Source: Hymenobacter perfusus (GTDB lineage: Bacteria > Bacteroidota > Bacteroidia > Cytophagales > Hymenobacteraceae). Taken from it: 64,000 bases of DNA. The position numbers were made by a program, and so were the translations under genes. The number at the start of each line of letters is the position of its first letter. The stretch's first letter is position 1. The notes beneath the pieces were generated by a model. That model had not been told where the DNA came from, made no database searches, and was given only the letters and a program-made list of their open reading frames with translations. The stretch spans positions 1,054,001-1,118,000 of the forward strand of contig NZ_RWIU01000001.1 in NCBI RefSeq assembly GCF_003944765.1, written 5' to 3'. Positions 15,580 to 22,732 of the stretch are shown piece after piece.

Positions 15580-16572
15580 ATGCCCCAGCTCCCCACGCAC
15601 CGCCCGCGCCGCAACCGCAAGTCGCAGATTATCCGCGACATGGTGCAGGAAACCCGCCTCACGACGCACGACTTTATCTTCCCGCTTTTCCTGATTGAAG
15701 GCCACAGCCAGCAAGTGGAAATCCACTCCATGCCGGGCATTTTCCGATTTTCGGCCGACAAAATCATCGACGAAGTAGGCCGCTGCGTGGAGCTGGGCAT
15801 CCAGAGCTTCGCGCCATTTCCGAGCATCAACGACGGCCTTAAGGACCGGCTGGCCCGTGAATCGGCCAACCCGGAGGGGCTCTACCTCAAGACCATAGCC
15901 GACATCAAGCGGCAGTTTCCGGACGTGGTGCTGATGACCGACGTGGCCATGGACCCCTACTCCTCCGACGGCCACGACGGCGTGGTGGACGCCGAATCGG
16001 GCGAGATTCTCAACGATGCCACTTTGGAGGTGCTCGGCCAGATGGCGTTGGCCCAGGCCCGCGCCGGCGCCGACATCATCGGGCCTTCGGATATGATGGA
16101 CGGCCGCGTGGCCTGGATTCGGGAGGTGCTGGATAGCAACGCCTTCAGCCACGTGAGCATCATGAGCTACACGGCCAAGTACGCCTCGGCTTTCTACGGC
16201 CCGTTCCGCGACGCGCTGGACTCGGCCCCCAAGAAAGGCGACAAGAAAAGCTACCAGATGAACCCCGCCAACCGCCGCGAGGCCCTGCGCGAGCTGGCCC
16301 TCGACGAAGCGGAAGGCGCCGACATGGTGATGATCAAGCCGGCCCTGAGCTACCTCGACGTGATTCGGGAAGTGCGCGACAACACCCACCTGCCCGTGAC
16401 GGCCTACAACGTGTCGGGCGAGTACGCCATGGTGAAGGCCGCCGCCCAAAACGGCTGGCTCGACGGCGAGAAAACCATGATGGAAGTCCTCACCAGCATC
16501 AAGCGCGCCGGCGCCGACGCCATCCTCACCTACTTCGCCAAGGAAGCCGCCGAAGTGCTGCGGCGCGGGTAG
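15580..16572 (+). CDS. hemB: Delta-aminolevulinic acid dehydratase (porphobilinogen synthase)
   Basis: HemB joins two 5-aminolevulinate molecules to porphobilinogen in heme synthesis. The protein has 330 residues. The two active-site lysines are Lys200 (SYTAKYASAFYGPF) and the Schiff-base Lys253 (VMIKPALSYLD). The catalytic metal loop reads DVAMDPYSSDGHDG (121-134): the cysteines of the zinc form are replaced by Ala/Asp, so this belongs to the zinc-independent (Mg/K) type. It is followed by a class A repeat with a nested REP palindrome and then a GNAT gene. Confidence 0.96.
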   Translation: MPQLPTHRPRRNRKSQIIRDMVQETRLTTHDFIFPLFLIEGHSQQVEIHSMPGIFRFSADKIIDEVGRCVELGIQSFAPFPSINDGLKDRLARESANPEGLYLKTIADIKRQFPDVVLMTDVAMDPYSSDGHDGVVDAESGEILNDATLEVLGQMALAQARAGADIIGPSDMMDGRVAWIREVLDSNAFSHVSIMSYTAKYASAFYGPFRDALDSAPKKGDKKSYQMNPANRREALRELALDEAEGADMVMIKPALSYLDVIREVRDNTHLPVTAYNVSGEYAMVKAAAQNGWLDGEKTMMEVLTSIKRAGADAILTYFAKEAAEVLRRG

Positions 16573-16598
16573 CCCAAGCGACGAGGCAAAAAAAAAGC

Positions 16599-16749
16599 AA
16601 CGTCATGCCGAGGCGCAGCCGAAGCATCTCGCGTGCTGATGTTGCTTTACTAGCCCAGGGTTTAAACCCTGGGCTACGGAGCGGTTGCCGTTCAACGATT
16701 TGGCAACGTCAGCACGCGAGATGCTTCGGCTGCGCCTCTGCATGACGTT
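16599..16749. repeat. Class A inverted repeat with nested REP palindrome
   Basis: The 47-bp arms (16599-16645 and 16703-16749) differ at two positions, one of them a G-T wobble. The words include AACGTCATGCCGAGGCG and GAAGCATCTCGCGTGCTGA. Inside the loop is a perfect 26-bp palindrome (16651-16676) with centre CCCAGGGTTTAAACCCTGGG and tail CTACGGAGCGG, the REP head seen near 6553. It separates hemB from the GNAT gene. Confidence 0.9.
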
Positions 16750-16785
16750 CTTTGCTTAACTGCTTTTCCCCTTTGACTTCACCCA

Positions 16786-17310
16786 ATGCCCCGCCTCGCC
16801 ACCGCCGCCGACCTGCCCGCCGTTCTCGACCTCATCCGGCAGGTGGTGCCGCTGATGAATGCGGCCGGCAACTGGCAATGGACGGCGGAGTACCCGAACG
16901 AAGAGGTTTTCCGGCGGGATATTGCGCAGGGCCATCTTTGGGTAGCCGAGCTGGATGGCCAGGTAGCTGCCGTGGCCGCCCTCACCCACAACGACCAGGA
17001 CGCCGAATACGCCCAGGCCGACTGGGATGCCGCCGAGCCGGCCCTCGTCACGCACCGGCTGGCCGTGCACCCGCAGGCCCAGGGCCACGGATTGGCTGCC
17101 GCGCTACTCACGCAGGCCGAAGTGCTGGCCCGGCAGCAAAGCCTGCGGGTGCTACGCGTGGATACCAACTCCGAAAACCAGGCCACCCAGCGGCTTTTCC
17201 CGAAGCTGGGCTACCGCTACGTCGGCGAAATCACGCTGGCGTTCCGGCCGGGGCTGCGGTTTTTCTGCTACGAGAAGTGGCTGGAATTAAGCAAGCAGGC
17301 TGGCAATTGA
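16786..17310 (+). CDS. GNAT family N-acetyltransferase
   Basis: This 174-residue single-domain acetyltransferase of the GCN5 fold moves an acetyl group from acetyl-CoA to an unknown amine. The acetyl-CoA motif A appears as VHPQAQGHGLAAALLTQAE (about 94-112), followed by LRVDTNSENQATQRLFPKLG, the typical motif B with the Asn and Phe-x-x-x-G-F-like turn. The N-terminal RLATAADLPAVLDLI is also family-like. The substrate cannot be read from the sequence. It stands alone between a class A repeat and the convergent PAP2 gene. Confidence 0.88.
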   Translation: MPRLATAADLPAVLDLIRQVVPLMNAAGNWQWTAEYPNEEVFRRDIAQGHLWVAELDGQVAAVAALTHNDQDAEYAQADWDAAEPALVTHRLAVHPQAQGHGLAAALLTQAEVLARQQSLRVLRVDTNSENQATQRLFPKLGYRYVGEITLAFRPGLRFFCYEKWLELSKQAGN

Positions 17311-17329
17311 ATTACTGCCGTTCTCAGCA

Positions 17330-18031
17330 CTAGAACCGGGAAGCCAGAAAGCTGAGAAGATGCCTGACCCCGCCGAACATTTCGTCTAGCTGGTAGCTCA
17401 TCAAAAACAAACCCACGTAGAATGGGCTGGGATGCACGTATTGCCATCGGACGAGAGGCGCATAGAATATCTGGCGTACGGCTGGCAGGTTGGCGGCCAG
17501 GGCGGTGGCGACGCCCACTACCGCGCCCGCCAGCAAGTCGGTAGGGTAATGCAGCCCCAGGTATAGCCGGGGCAGGCAGATAAAGACGATAACGTAGACT
17601 GTAGCAGCAATTCCTAGTCGCCGCGAGAGAAAGAAGAAGCCCGTGGATAGCGCAAAAAATACGGTAGCATGGTCGCTGGGAAACGAACTGGTATCGGCAG
17701 AGTCAGATAGCAGGTCTTTTTCCACTGCTATCAGATGCAGCTCCTTATTGTGCAAGGGCCGTGGGCGCTCCGGAAAAACGTGCGTTAGCACCCGGGTTAC
17801 TCCGATGCCTAGCAGACAGCCCGCCAGGACGCCCAGCACTACCTGTCGGCACCCATTGCCGAGAGCGGTATCACGGCACTGAAACCAGCGCCACCACAGC
17901 ACCATGGTAAACACAGCACCTTTGCAAAGACTGTTGTAACTCAAAAAGGCCACCATTTCATCGAAGGCCGGCGACTTGTGCATGAATTCATTCATGCCTT
18001 CTAAAATACGCTGATCAATGGCGGGTATCAT
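17330..18031 (-). CDS. PAP2 family membrane phosphatase (undecaprenyl-pyrophosphatase-like)
   Basis: This 233-residue multi-pass protein carries the three acid phosphatase motifs: VFPERPRP (motif 1 Arg-Pro), SFPSDHATV (motif 2 with catalytic His) and the LPRLYLGLHYPTD block (motif 3 with His and Asp). The length and spacing match BcrC-like undecaprenyl-diphosphatases or lipid phosphatases. The ATG at 18031 (MIPAIDQRI) is preferred; a TTG lies upstream. The 60 bases before it are very AT-rich. It follows the APC permease on the same strand. Confidence 0.88.
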   Translation of the reverse strand: MIPAIDQRILEGMNEFMHKSPAFDEMVAFLSYNSLCKGAVFTMVLWWRWFQCRDTALGNGCRQVVLGVLAGCLLGIGVTRVLTHVFPERPRPLHNKELHLIAVEKDLLSDSADTSSFPSDHATVFFALSTGFFFLSRRLGIAATVYVIVFICLPRLYLGLHYPTDLLAGAVVGVATALAANLPAVRQIFYAPLVRWQYVHPSPFYVGLFLMSYQLDEMFGGVRHLLSFLASRF

Positions 18032-18113
18032 GGCGCTGTATTCAAGGATAAAATTCAAATAAATATATAAATTTTAATAATTAATCAAAATTTAATCTGC
18101 CATTAATGCACGC

Positions 18114-19493
18114 CTAATGCTTTTCCTGAAACGGCCACCGACCCAGCCGGCGGCTCCAGAGCAGAAACGCCCCCACCCCGGCCCCGGTAACGGCCAGCCC
18201 GGAAAGCATGAACTGCGGCCCGGTGCTCCAGAACACCCACAGCCACACGGCCACCGCCAGCACCACCGGCAGTGGGTACAACGGCATCCGGAACGGTAAA
18301 TGCGCCGTGCCGTTGCGGCGGCGCAGCAGCACGAGGCCCACGGCCTGGCCCACGAACTGCACCAGAATCCGCATGGCCAGGATAGCCGAAATGACCTCGC
18401 CTAGCCGGAACAGCAAACTGAACACGAAGCCCACACCGCCCAGAATCAGCAGCGAGACGTGCGGGAAGTGCTTGGTGGGGTGGGTTTTGGCGAAGATGTG
18501 CAGAAACTCGCCGTCGGCGGCCGCCGCGTAGGGGATGCGCGAGTAGCCCAGCAGCACCGCAAACAAGGAGGCAAACGCCACCCACAGCACCAGCGCCGTG
18601 GCCACCTGCGCCGCCAGCGGCCCGTAGATCTTCTCCACGAAGCTGCTCACGATGAACTCGGAGTGCTGGGCCTCCTGCCACGGAATCACGGAGCCCACGC
18701 TCCAGTTCAGCAGCAGGTACAGCGCCATGATGCCGAGGATGCTCAGGAAGATGCTGCGCGGAATCACGCGCTGGGGCTCCTTGATTTCGCCGCCCAGGTG
18801 GCACACGTTGTAGTAGCCGAGGTAGCTGTAGATGGTCTTGACGGTGGCCTGCCCCATGGCGGCCGAGAGCAGCACGCCCGGCAGCGCCGAGAGGCCGCCC
18901 TCGGGCAGCCACGCCACCGGCACCGTAGCGTGCGTAACGCCCCCGAAAATCAGCCAGCCCATGAGGCCCAGCACGCCCATCCAGAGCATCACGCCCAGCT
19001 TGCCGATGTCCTCGATGCGGCGGTAGAGCAGCGCAATCAGCAGCAAAACCACCACGCCCGATACCAGTTTGGGCTGCCACCACTCCGTCAGTGGCACCAA
19101 ATAGCCGAAATACTGCGCGAAGCCGATGGCGCCCGAGGCCACCACCAGCGGGGCCTGCACCAGCGTCTGCCACACGTAGAGAAACGAGAACAGCCGGCCC
19201 CACTTCTGCTCGCCGTAGGCCAGCTTGAGGAAGCGGTAGGAGCCGCCGGCCTCGGGGTAGGCCGCGCCCAGTTCGCTCCAGATCAGGCCATCCACCACGC
19301 TCAGGCCCGCGCCTACCAGCCAGGCCAGCAGGAAGTTCGGCCCCATGAAGCCCATCACCAGCGGCAGCGTCACGAAGGGCCCGATGCCCACCATGTCAAT
19401 CATGTTCAGGGCCGTGGCCTGCACCAGCCCCAGGCGGCGGCGCAACGGGGCAGTGGCTTCAGACGGGGCAACAGGGGAGTCGAGGTCGGGCAT
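18114..19493 (-). CDS. APC family amino acid permease
   Basis: This 459-residue transporter has about 12 membrane helices. The N-terminal LGLVQATALNMIDMVGIGPF matches the unwound first helix that binds amino acid substrates in the APC superfamily, and SELGAAYPEAGGSYRFLKLAYG is the conserved helix 3 region. The substrate is unknown. The ATG at 19493 (MPDLDSPVAPSE) is chosen; the open frame runs on to 19661 through the promoter of the divergent CDF gene. It may be co-transcribed with the PAP2 gene. Confidence 0.88.
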   Translation of the reverse strand: MPDLDSPVAPSEATAPLRRRLGLVQATALNMIDMVGIGPFVTLPLVMGFMGPNFLLAWLVGAGLSVVDGLIWSELGAAYPEAGGSYRFLKLAYGEQKWGRLFSFLYVWQTLVQAPLVVASGAIGFAQYFGYLVPLTEWWQPKLVSGVVVLLLIALLYRRIEDIGKLGVMLWMGVLGLMGWLIFGGVTHATVPVAWLPEGGLSALPGVLLSAAMGQATVKTIYSYLGYYNVCHLGGEIKEPQRVIPRSIFLSILGIMALYLLLNWSVGSVIPWQEAQHSEFIVSSFVEKIYGPLAAQVATALVLWVAFASLFAVLLGYSRIPYAAAADGEFLHIFAKTHPTKHFPHVSLLILGGVGFVFSLLFRLGEVISAILAMRILVQFVGQAVGLVLLRRRNGTAHLPFRMPLYPLPVVLAVAVWLWVFWSTGPQFMLSGLAVTGAGVGAFLLWSRRLGRWPFQEKH

Positions 19494-19645
19494 ACGGGAG
19501 GAGAGAAGCTGTAAAAGTCGCAGAAACCCGGAATGTTCAACGGCCCGTATTCTACGCCCTTCGGATGACGGCGGCGCGACAAGGCCCGGCATTTCCAACC
19601 TCAACCTAACCCGGCGCGTACCAGCAGGCACACGCACTCCTACGT

Positions 19646-20602
19646 ATGTCTGCTGGTTCATCTAAAATTGCCATTTACGGGGCCATCGGGGCCAACGTCG
19701 CCATTGCTATCAGCAAGTTTGTGGCGGCCTTCTTCACGGGTAGCTCAGCCATGCTGTCCGAGGGAATTCACTCGTTGGTCGACAGCGGCAACGGCCTGCT
19801 GATTCTCTACGGCGTGAAGCAGTCGGAGAAACCGGCCGACGCCCGCCACCCGTTTGGGCGCAGCAAGGAGCTGTATTTCTGGGCGTTGATTGTGGCCGTG
19901 CTGGTGTTTTCGGTGGGCGGCGGCATGTCGTTCTACGAGGGTATCGAGCACCTCAAGCACCCCGCTCCCATCACCGACCCCACCTGGAACTACTGGGTGC
20001 TGGGCCTTTCGATGCTGTTCGAGGGCATTTCCTGCTTCCTGGCGTTCCGTGAATTCAACAAGGACCGCGGCGACGCCGGGTTCTGGGCCACGCTGAGCCG
20101 CAGCAAGGACCCCTCGGTATTCGCCATCCTGATGGAAGATCTGGCCGCGCTGCTGGGTTTGACCATTGCGTTGGCCGGCGTGTACTTCGGGCACGCGCTC
20201 AACAACCCATATTTTGACGGCGGGGCATCCATCTGCATCGGCATTTTGCTGGTGTCGGTGGCCATCTTCCTGATCTACAAAACCAAGGGCCTGCTGGTAG
20301 GCGAAGGCGTCGACGACGAAATTCTCGACAGCCTCGAAGCGCTGGCCCGCGCCCAGCGCGGCGTGGAAGCCGTACGCCGGCCGCTTACCATGTATATGGG
20401 CCCGACGGACGTAGTGCTGGCCCTCGACGTGGAGTTTCACGACCACCTCTCGGCTCACGAGGTAGAGACGGCCGTAGATCAGTTGCAGAACGTTATCCGG
20501 GCCAAGCACCCGGAGTTTAAGCGCATTTTCATCGAAGCCAAAGGCCTCACCGGCAAACAGCGCCACCCCTCCCCCACCGATTCCCCTTCTCCCCAGATAT
20601 AG
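19646..20602 (+). CDS. Cation diffusion facilitator metal exporter
   Basis: This 318-residue CDF protein exports divalent metals by proton exchange. Helix 2 has the metal site GIHSLVDSGNG (His and Asp), and helix 5 has MEDLAALLGL, where a Glu takes the place of the usual His, a pattern known in one CDF subgroup and possibly changing metal preference. The C-terminal cytoplasmic domain (about 215-300) has the alpha/beta fold with HDHLSAHEVE. The tail PTDSPSPQI is low complexity. Its stop codon is the first base block of a low-complexity hairpin. Confidence 0.9.
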   Translation: MSAGSSKIAIYGAIGANVAIAISKFVAAFFTGSSAMLSEGIHSLVDSGNGLLILYGVKQSEKPADARHPFGRSKELYFWALIVAVLVFSVGGGMSFYEGIEHLKHPAPITDPTWNYWVLGLSMLFEGISCFLAFREFNKDRGDAGFWATLSRSKDPSVFAILMEDLAALLGLTIALAGVYFGHALNNPYFDGGASICIGILLVSVAIFLIYKTKGLLVGEGVDDEILDSLEALARAQRGVEAVRRPLTMYMGPTDVVLALDVEFHDHLSAHEVETAVDQLQNVIRAKHPEFKRIFIEAKGLTGKQRHPSPTDSPSPQI

Positions 20603-20720
20603 TTGTTTCTGTTTGGTTGGTTGTGGTTTCTAGCGGCCAGTTGCTTCCGGCGAAATGGCCGCCAGTAGCCTGGTACCCGACACCAAAAACCACAACCGGC
20701 AACCAAAAACCCACAACGCC
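20600..20720. repeat. Class B low-complexity hairpin between CDF and GH1-like genes
   Basis: Starting at the CDF stop TAG, GTT/GGTT words (GTTTGGTTGGTTGTGGTTTC) run into TAGCGGCCA, which pairs with TGGCCGCCA at 20656-20664; the far side carries the complementary words CCAAAAACCACAACCGGCAA and ends one base before the next ATG. Pairing is partial outside the inner stem. Confidence 0.65.
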
Positions 20721-20721
20721 T

Positions 20722-21930
20722 ATGCTGCACGATTTCCTATCTTCCTCGCCTTTTCAGTCCTTTTGGATGGCGGGATTCGAGTGTACTGACCAGCAGAATA
20801 CGTTCGGTAACCGCGTTGACTTCCTGACGCTGACGGGCCATTTGCAACTGCTGGACGAGGATTACCAGGCCATTCAGCACGTTGGCTTAGGCACGGCGCG
20901 GGAAGGCATCCGCTGGAGCCAGGTGGAGCGCACTCCCTACCACTACGACTGGAGCACCGTGCAGACGCTGCTGGAGGCGGGCCGCCGCCACGGCGTGCAA
21001 CAGGTCTGGGACCTGTGCCACTTCGGCTACCCCGACGACCTGACGCCCCTGCACCCGATGTTTGCCCGCCGCTTCGCCCACCTGTGCCGGGCCTTCGTGG
21101 AGTTCTACCGCAGCCAGCGCCCCGATGACGTGCTCATCGTGACGCCCATCAACGAGGTGAGCTTCATGAGTTGGCTGGGCGGCGACGTGCGCGGCACCTC
21201 GCCCTACTGCGTGGGTCAGGGCTGGGAAGTAAAACGCGGCCTGATGCGGGCCTACATCGAAGGCGTAGCCGCTCTGCGCGAAGCCGACCCCGGCATCCGG
21301 ATTCTGACCACCGAACCGCTCATTAACATTGTACCCCGGCCGGGAGCCGGCCCCGCCGAAGTGCGCCGCGCCCGGGAATTCGACCTCAACCAGTTCCAGA
21401 GCGTGGATATGCTATGCGGCCGGCTGTGCCCCGAGTTGGGCGGCCGGCCTGAGTTTCTGGACCTGCTGGGTTTCAATTATTATTACGACAACCAGTGGCA
21501 GCAGGAGCCGCACCAGACGCTACCCTGGGCCAACGACTTCCAGGACCCGCGTTTCCGGCCGCTGAGTGCGCTGCTGGAACGCGCCTACCGCCGCTACGGC
21601 CGGCCCGTGGTCCTCACCGAAACCAGCCACCCGGGCCAGGACCGCCCCCATTGGCTGCGCATGATAGCCCACGAAGCCGCGCGGACGTTGCAGGCGGGCG
21701 TACCGCTGCTGGGCGTGTGCCTCTACCCCATCATTGACCGGCCCGACTGGGACCACCTCACGCCCTGGCACCGCGCCGGCCTTTGGGATGCCGACGACAC
21801 CGACACCGACACCGCGCCCGGCCTCACCCGCCTGCTGCATGCGCCCTCAGCCGAGGCCCTGGCCGAGGCGCAACAGCTCGTAGCTGGCTTGCTGCCCCAG
21901 CCCGTCGACCTGCTTCTCTACACCTCCTGA
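20722..21930 (+). CDS. GH1-like (clan GH-A) glycoside hydrolase
   Basis: This 402-residue cytosolic protein has a TIM-barrel of the beta-glucosidase type. The acid/base glutamate appears in VTPINEVSFMSW and the nucleophile glutamate in VVLTETSHPGQ. It opens with FWMAGFECTDQQNTFGNR, like the second paralogue at 62250 (FATGIECSYPTIANG). Proteins like this are listed as family 1 glycosyl hydrolases in many Bacteroidota but have no tested substrate that I know of. There is no signal peptide. The PLD-like gene follows 9 bases later and is probably in the same transcript. Confidence 0.8.
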   Translation: MLHDFLSSSPFQSFWMAGFECTDQQNTFGNRVDFLTLTGHLQLLDEDYQAIQHVGLGTAREGIRWSQVERTPYHYDWSTVQTLLEAGRRHGVQQVWDLCHFGYPDDLTPLHPMFARRFAHLCRAFVEFYRSQRPDDVLIVTPINEVSFMSWLGGDVRGTSPYCVGQGWEVKRGLMRAYIEGVAALREADPGIRILTTEPLINIVPRPGAGPAEVRRAREFDLNQFQSVDMLCGRLCPELGGRPEFLDLLGFNYYYDNQWQQEPHQTLPWANDFQDPRFRPLSALLERAYRRYGRPVVLTETSHPGQDRPHWLRMIAHEAARTLQAGVPLLGVCLYPIIDRPDWDHLTPWHRAGLWDADDTDTDTAPGLTRLLHAPSAEALAEAQQLVAGLLPQPVDLLLYTS

Positions 21931-21939
21931 TGCCGTTTT

Positions 21940-22647
21940 ATGTCGTCCTCCGCCGCTGAGTTGCTGCACCAGTTTCGCCAGGCATTTGCCGATGGCAACC
22001 TCTCGCCCACGGAAGCCCGCCACCTCCGCGAGCAGCTGACGGCTTTCCACCGCCGGCACGGCAACGTGGAGGAGCTGCGGCACCAGCTGTTTGAGCTGGC
22101 CAAGGAGCGGTTCAACACCTTCAAGGACAAAGCCGTCATCGAGTGGCTGGAAGCGGCCAGTGCTTTGCTGCCCGCCGCACCGGCAACCCCGGCGGCAGTC
22201 CATCCGGCCGAAGTATTTTTCAGCCCTGGCGAGGAGTGCGTGGCCGCCATCCGGCGCTTCATCGGGCAGGCTACCCGCACGCTGGATGTGTGCGTGTTCA
22301 CCGTGGCCGATGACCGCCTGACCGACGCCTTACTGACCGCGCACCGCCGGGGCGTGCGGGTACGCCTGCTCACCGATGACGAGAAGCTCCTGGACCGGGG
22401 CTCTGACGTAGAGCAGCTGCACGCGGCCGGCGTGCCCGTGCGCACTGACCAATCCAGCAACCACATGCACCACAAGTTTGCCGTGGCCGATAACCGCGCC
22501 GTCCTGACCGGCAGCTACAACTGGACCCGCTCAGCCGCTGAGTACAACCTCGAAAACCTGCTCATCACCCCCGATCCGGCCATTGTGCAGCGGTACGCCG
22601 GCGAGTTTGCCCAGCTTTGGGAGCAGTTGCGGCCTTTCGCAGGCTAG
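21940..22647 (+). CDS. PLD-like nuclease/phosphodiesterase with one HKD motif
   Basis: This 235-residue protein has an N-terminal helical region (1-75) and a PLDc_2 domain (about 90-230). One HKD motif is visible: His177, Lys179 and Asp184 in HMHHKFAVADNRAVLTGSYN. A single motif means it would act as a dimer, as in bacterial Nuc and the eukaryotic Zucchini/MitoPLD enzymes. There is no signal peptide, so it is cytoplasmic, which fits a nuclease better than an outer-membrane lipase. It ends at a strong terminator. Confidence 0.85.
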   Translation: MSSSAAELLHQFRQAFADGNLSPTEARHLREQLTAFHRRHGNVEELRHQLFELAKERFNTFKDKAVIEWLEAASALLPAAPATPAAVHPAEVFFSPGEECVAAIRRFIGQATRTLDVCVFTVADDRLTDALLTAHRRGVRVRLLTDDEKLLDRGSDVEQLHAAGVPVRTDQSSNHMHHKFAVADNRAVLTGSYNWTRSAAEYNLENLLITPDPAIVQRYAGEFAQLWEQLRPFAG

Positions 22648-22669
22648 ATTCACACGGCTCCCAACGTAG

Positions 22670-22720
22670 CGGCCCGGCCGACGCCTGCTGAGCAGGTGCC
22701 GGCCGGGCCGTAGTCTTTTT
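22670..22720 (+). terminator. Terminator after the PLD-like gene
   Basis: GGCCCGGCCG (22671-22680) pairs with CGGCCGGGCC (22700-22709); an inner CCTG/CAGG stem lies in the loop and TTTTT follows at 22716-22720. It lies between convergent genes and could serve both. Confidence 0.75.
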
Positions 22721-22732
22721 CAGCCGTAGCGG

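Noticed and set aside
15550..16449. 299-codon minus-strand frame opposite hemB
   Set aside because: Shadow; His/Val/Gly-rich and without motifs.
18459..19514. 351-codon plus-strand frame opposite the amino acid permease
   Set aside because: Highly charged His/Gln/Arg-rich sequence with no domain; typical shadow.
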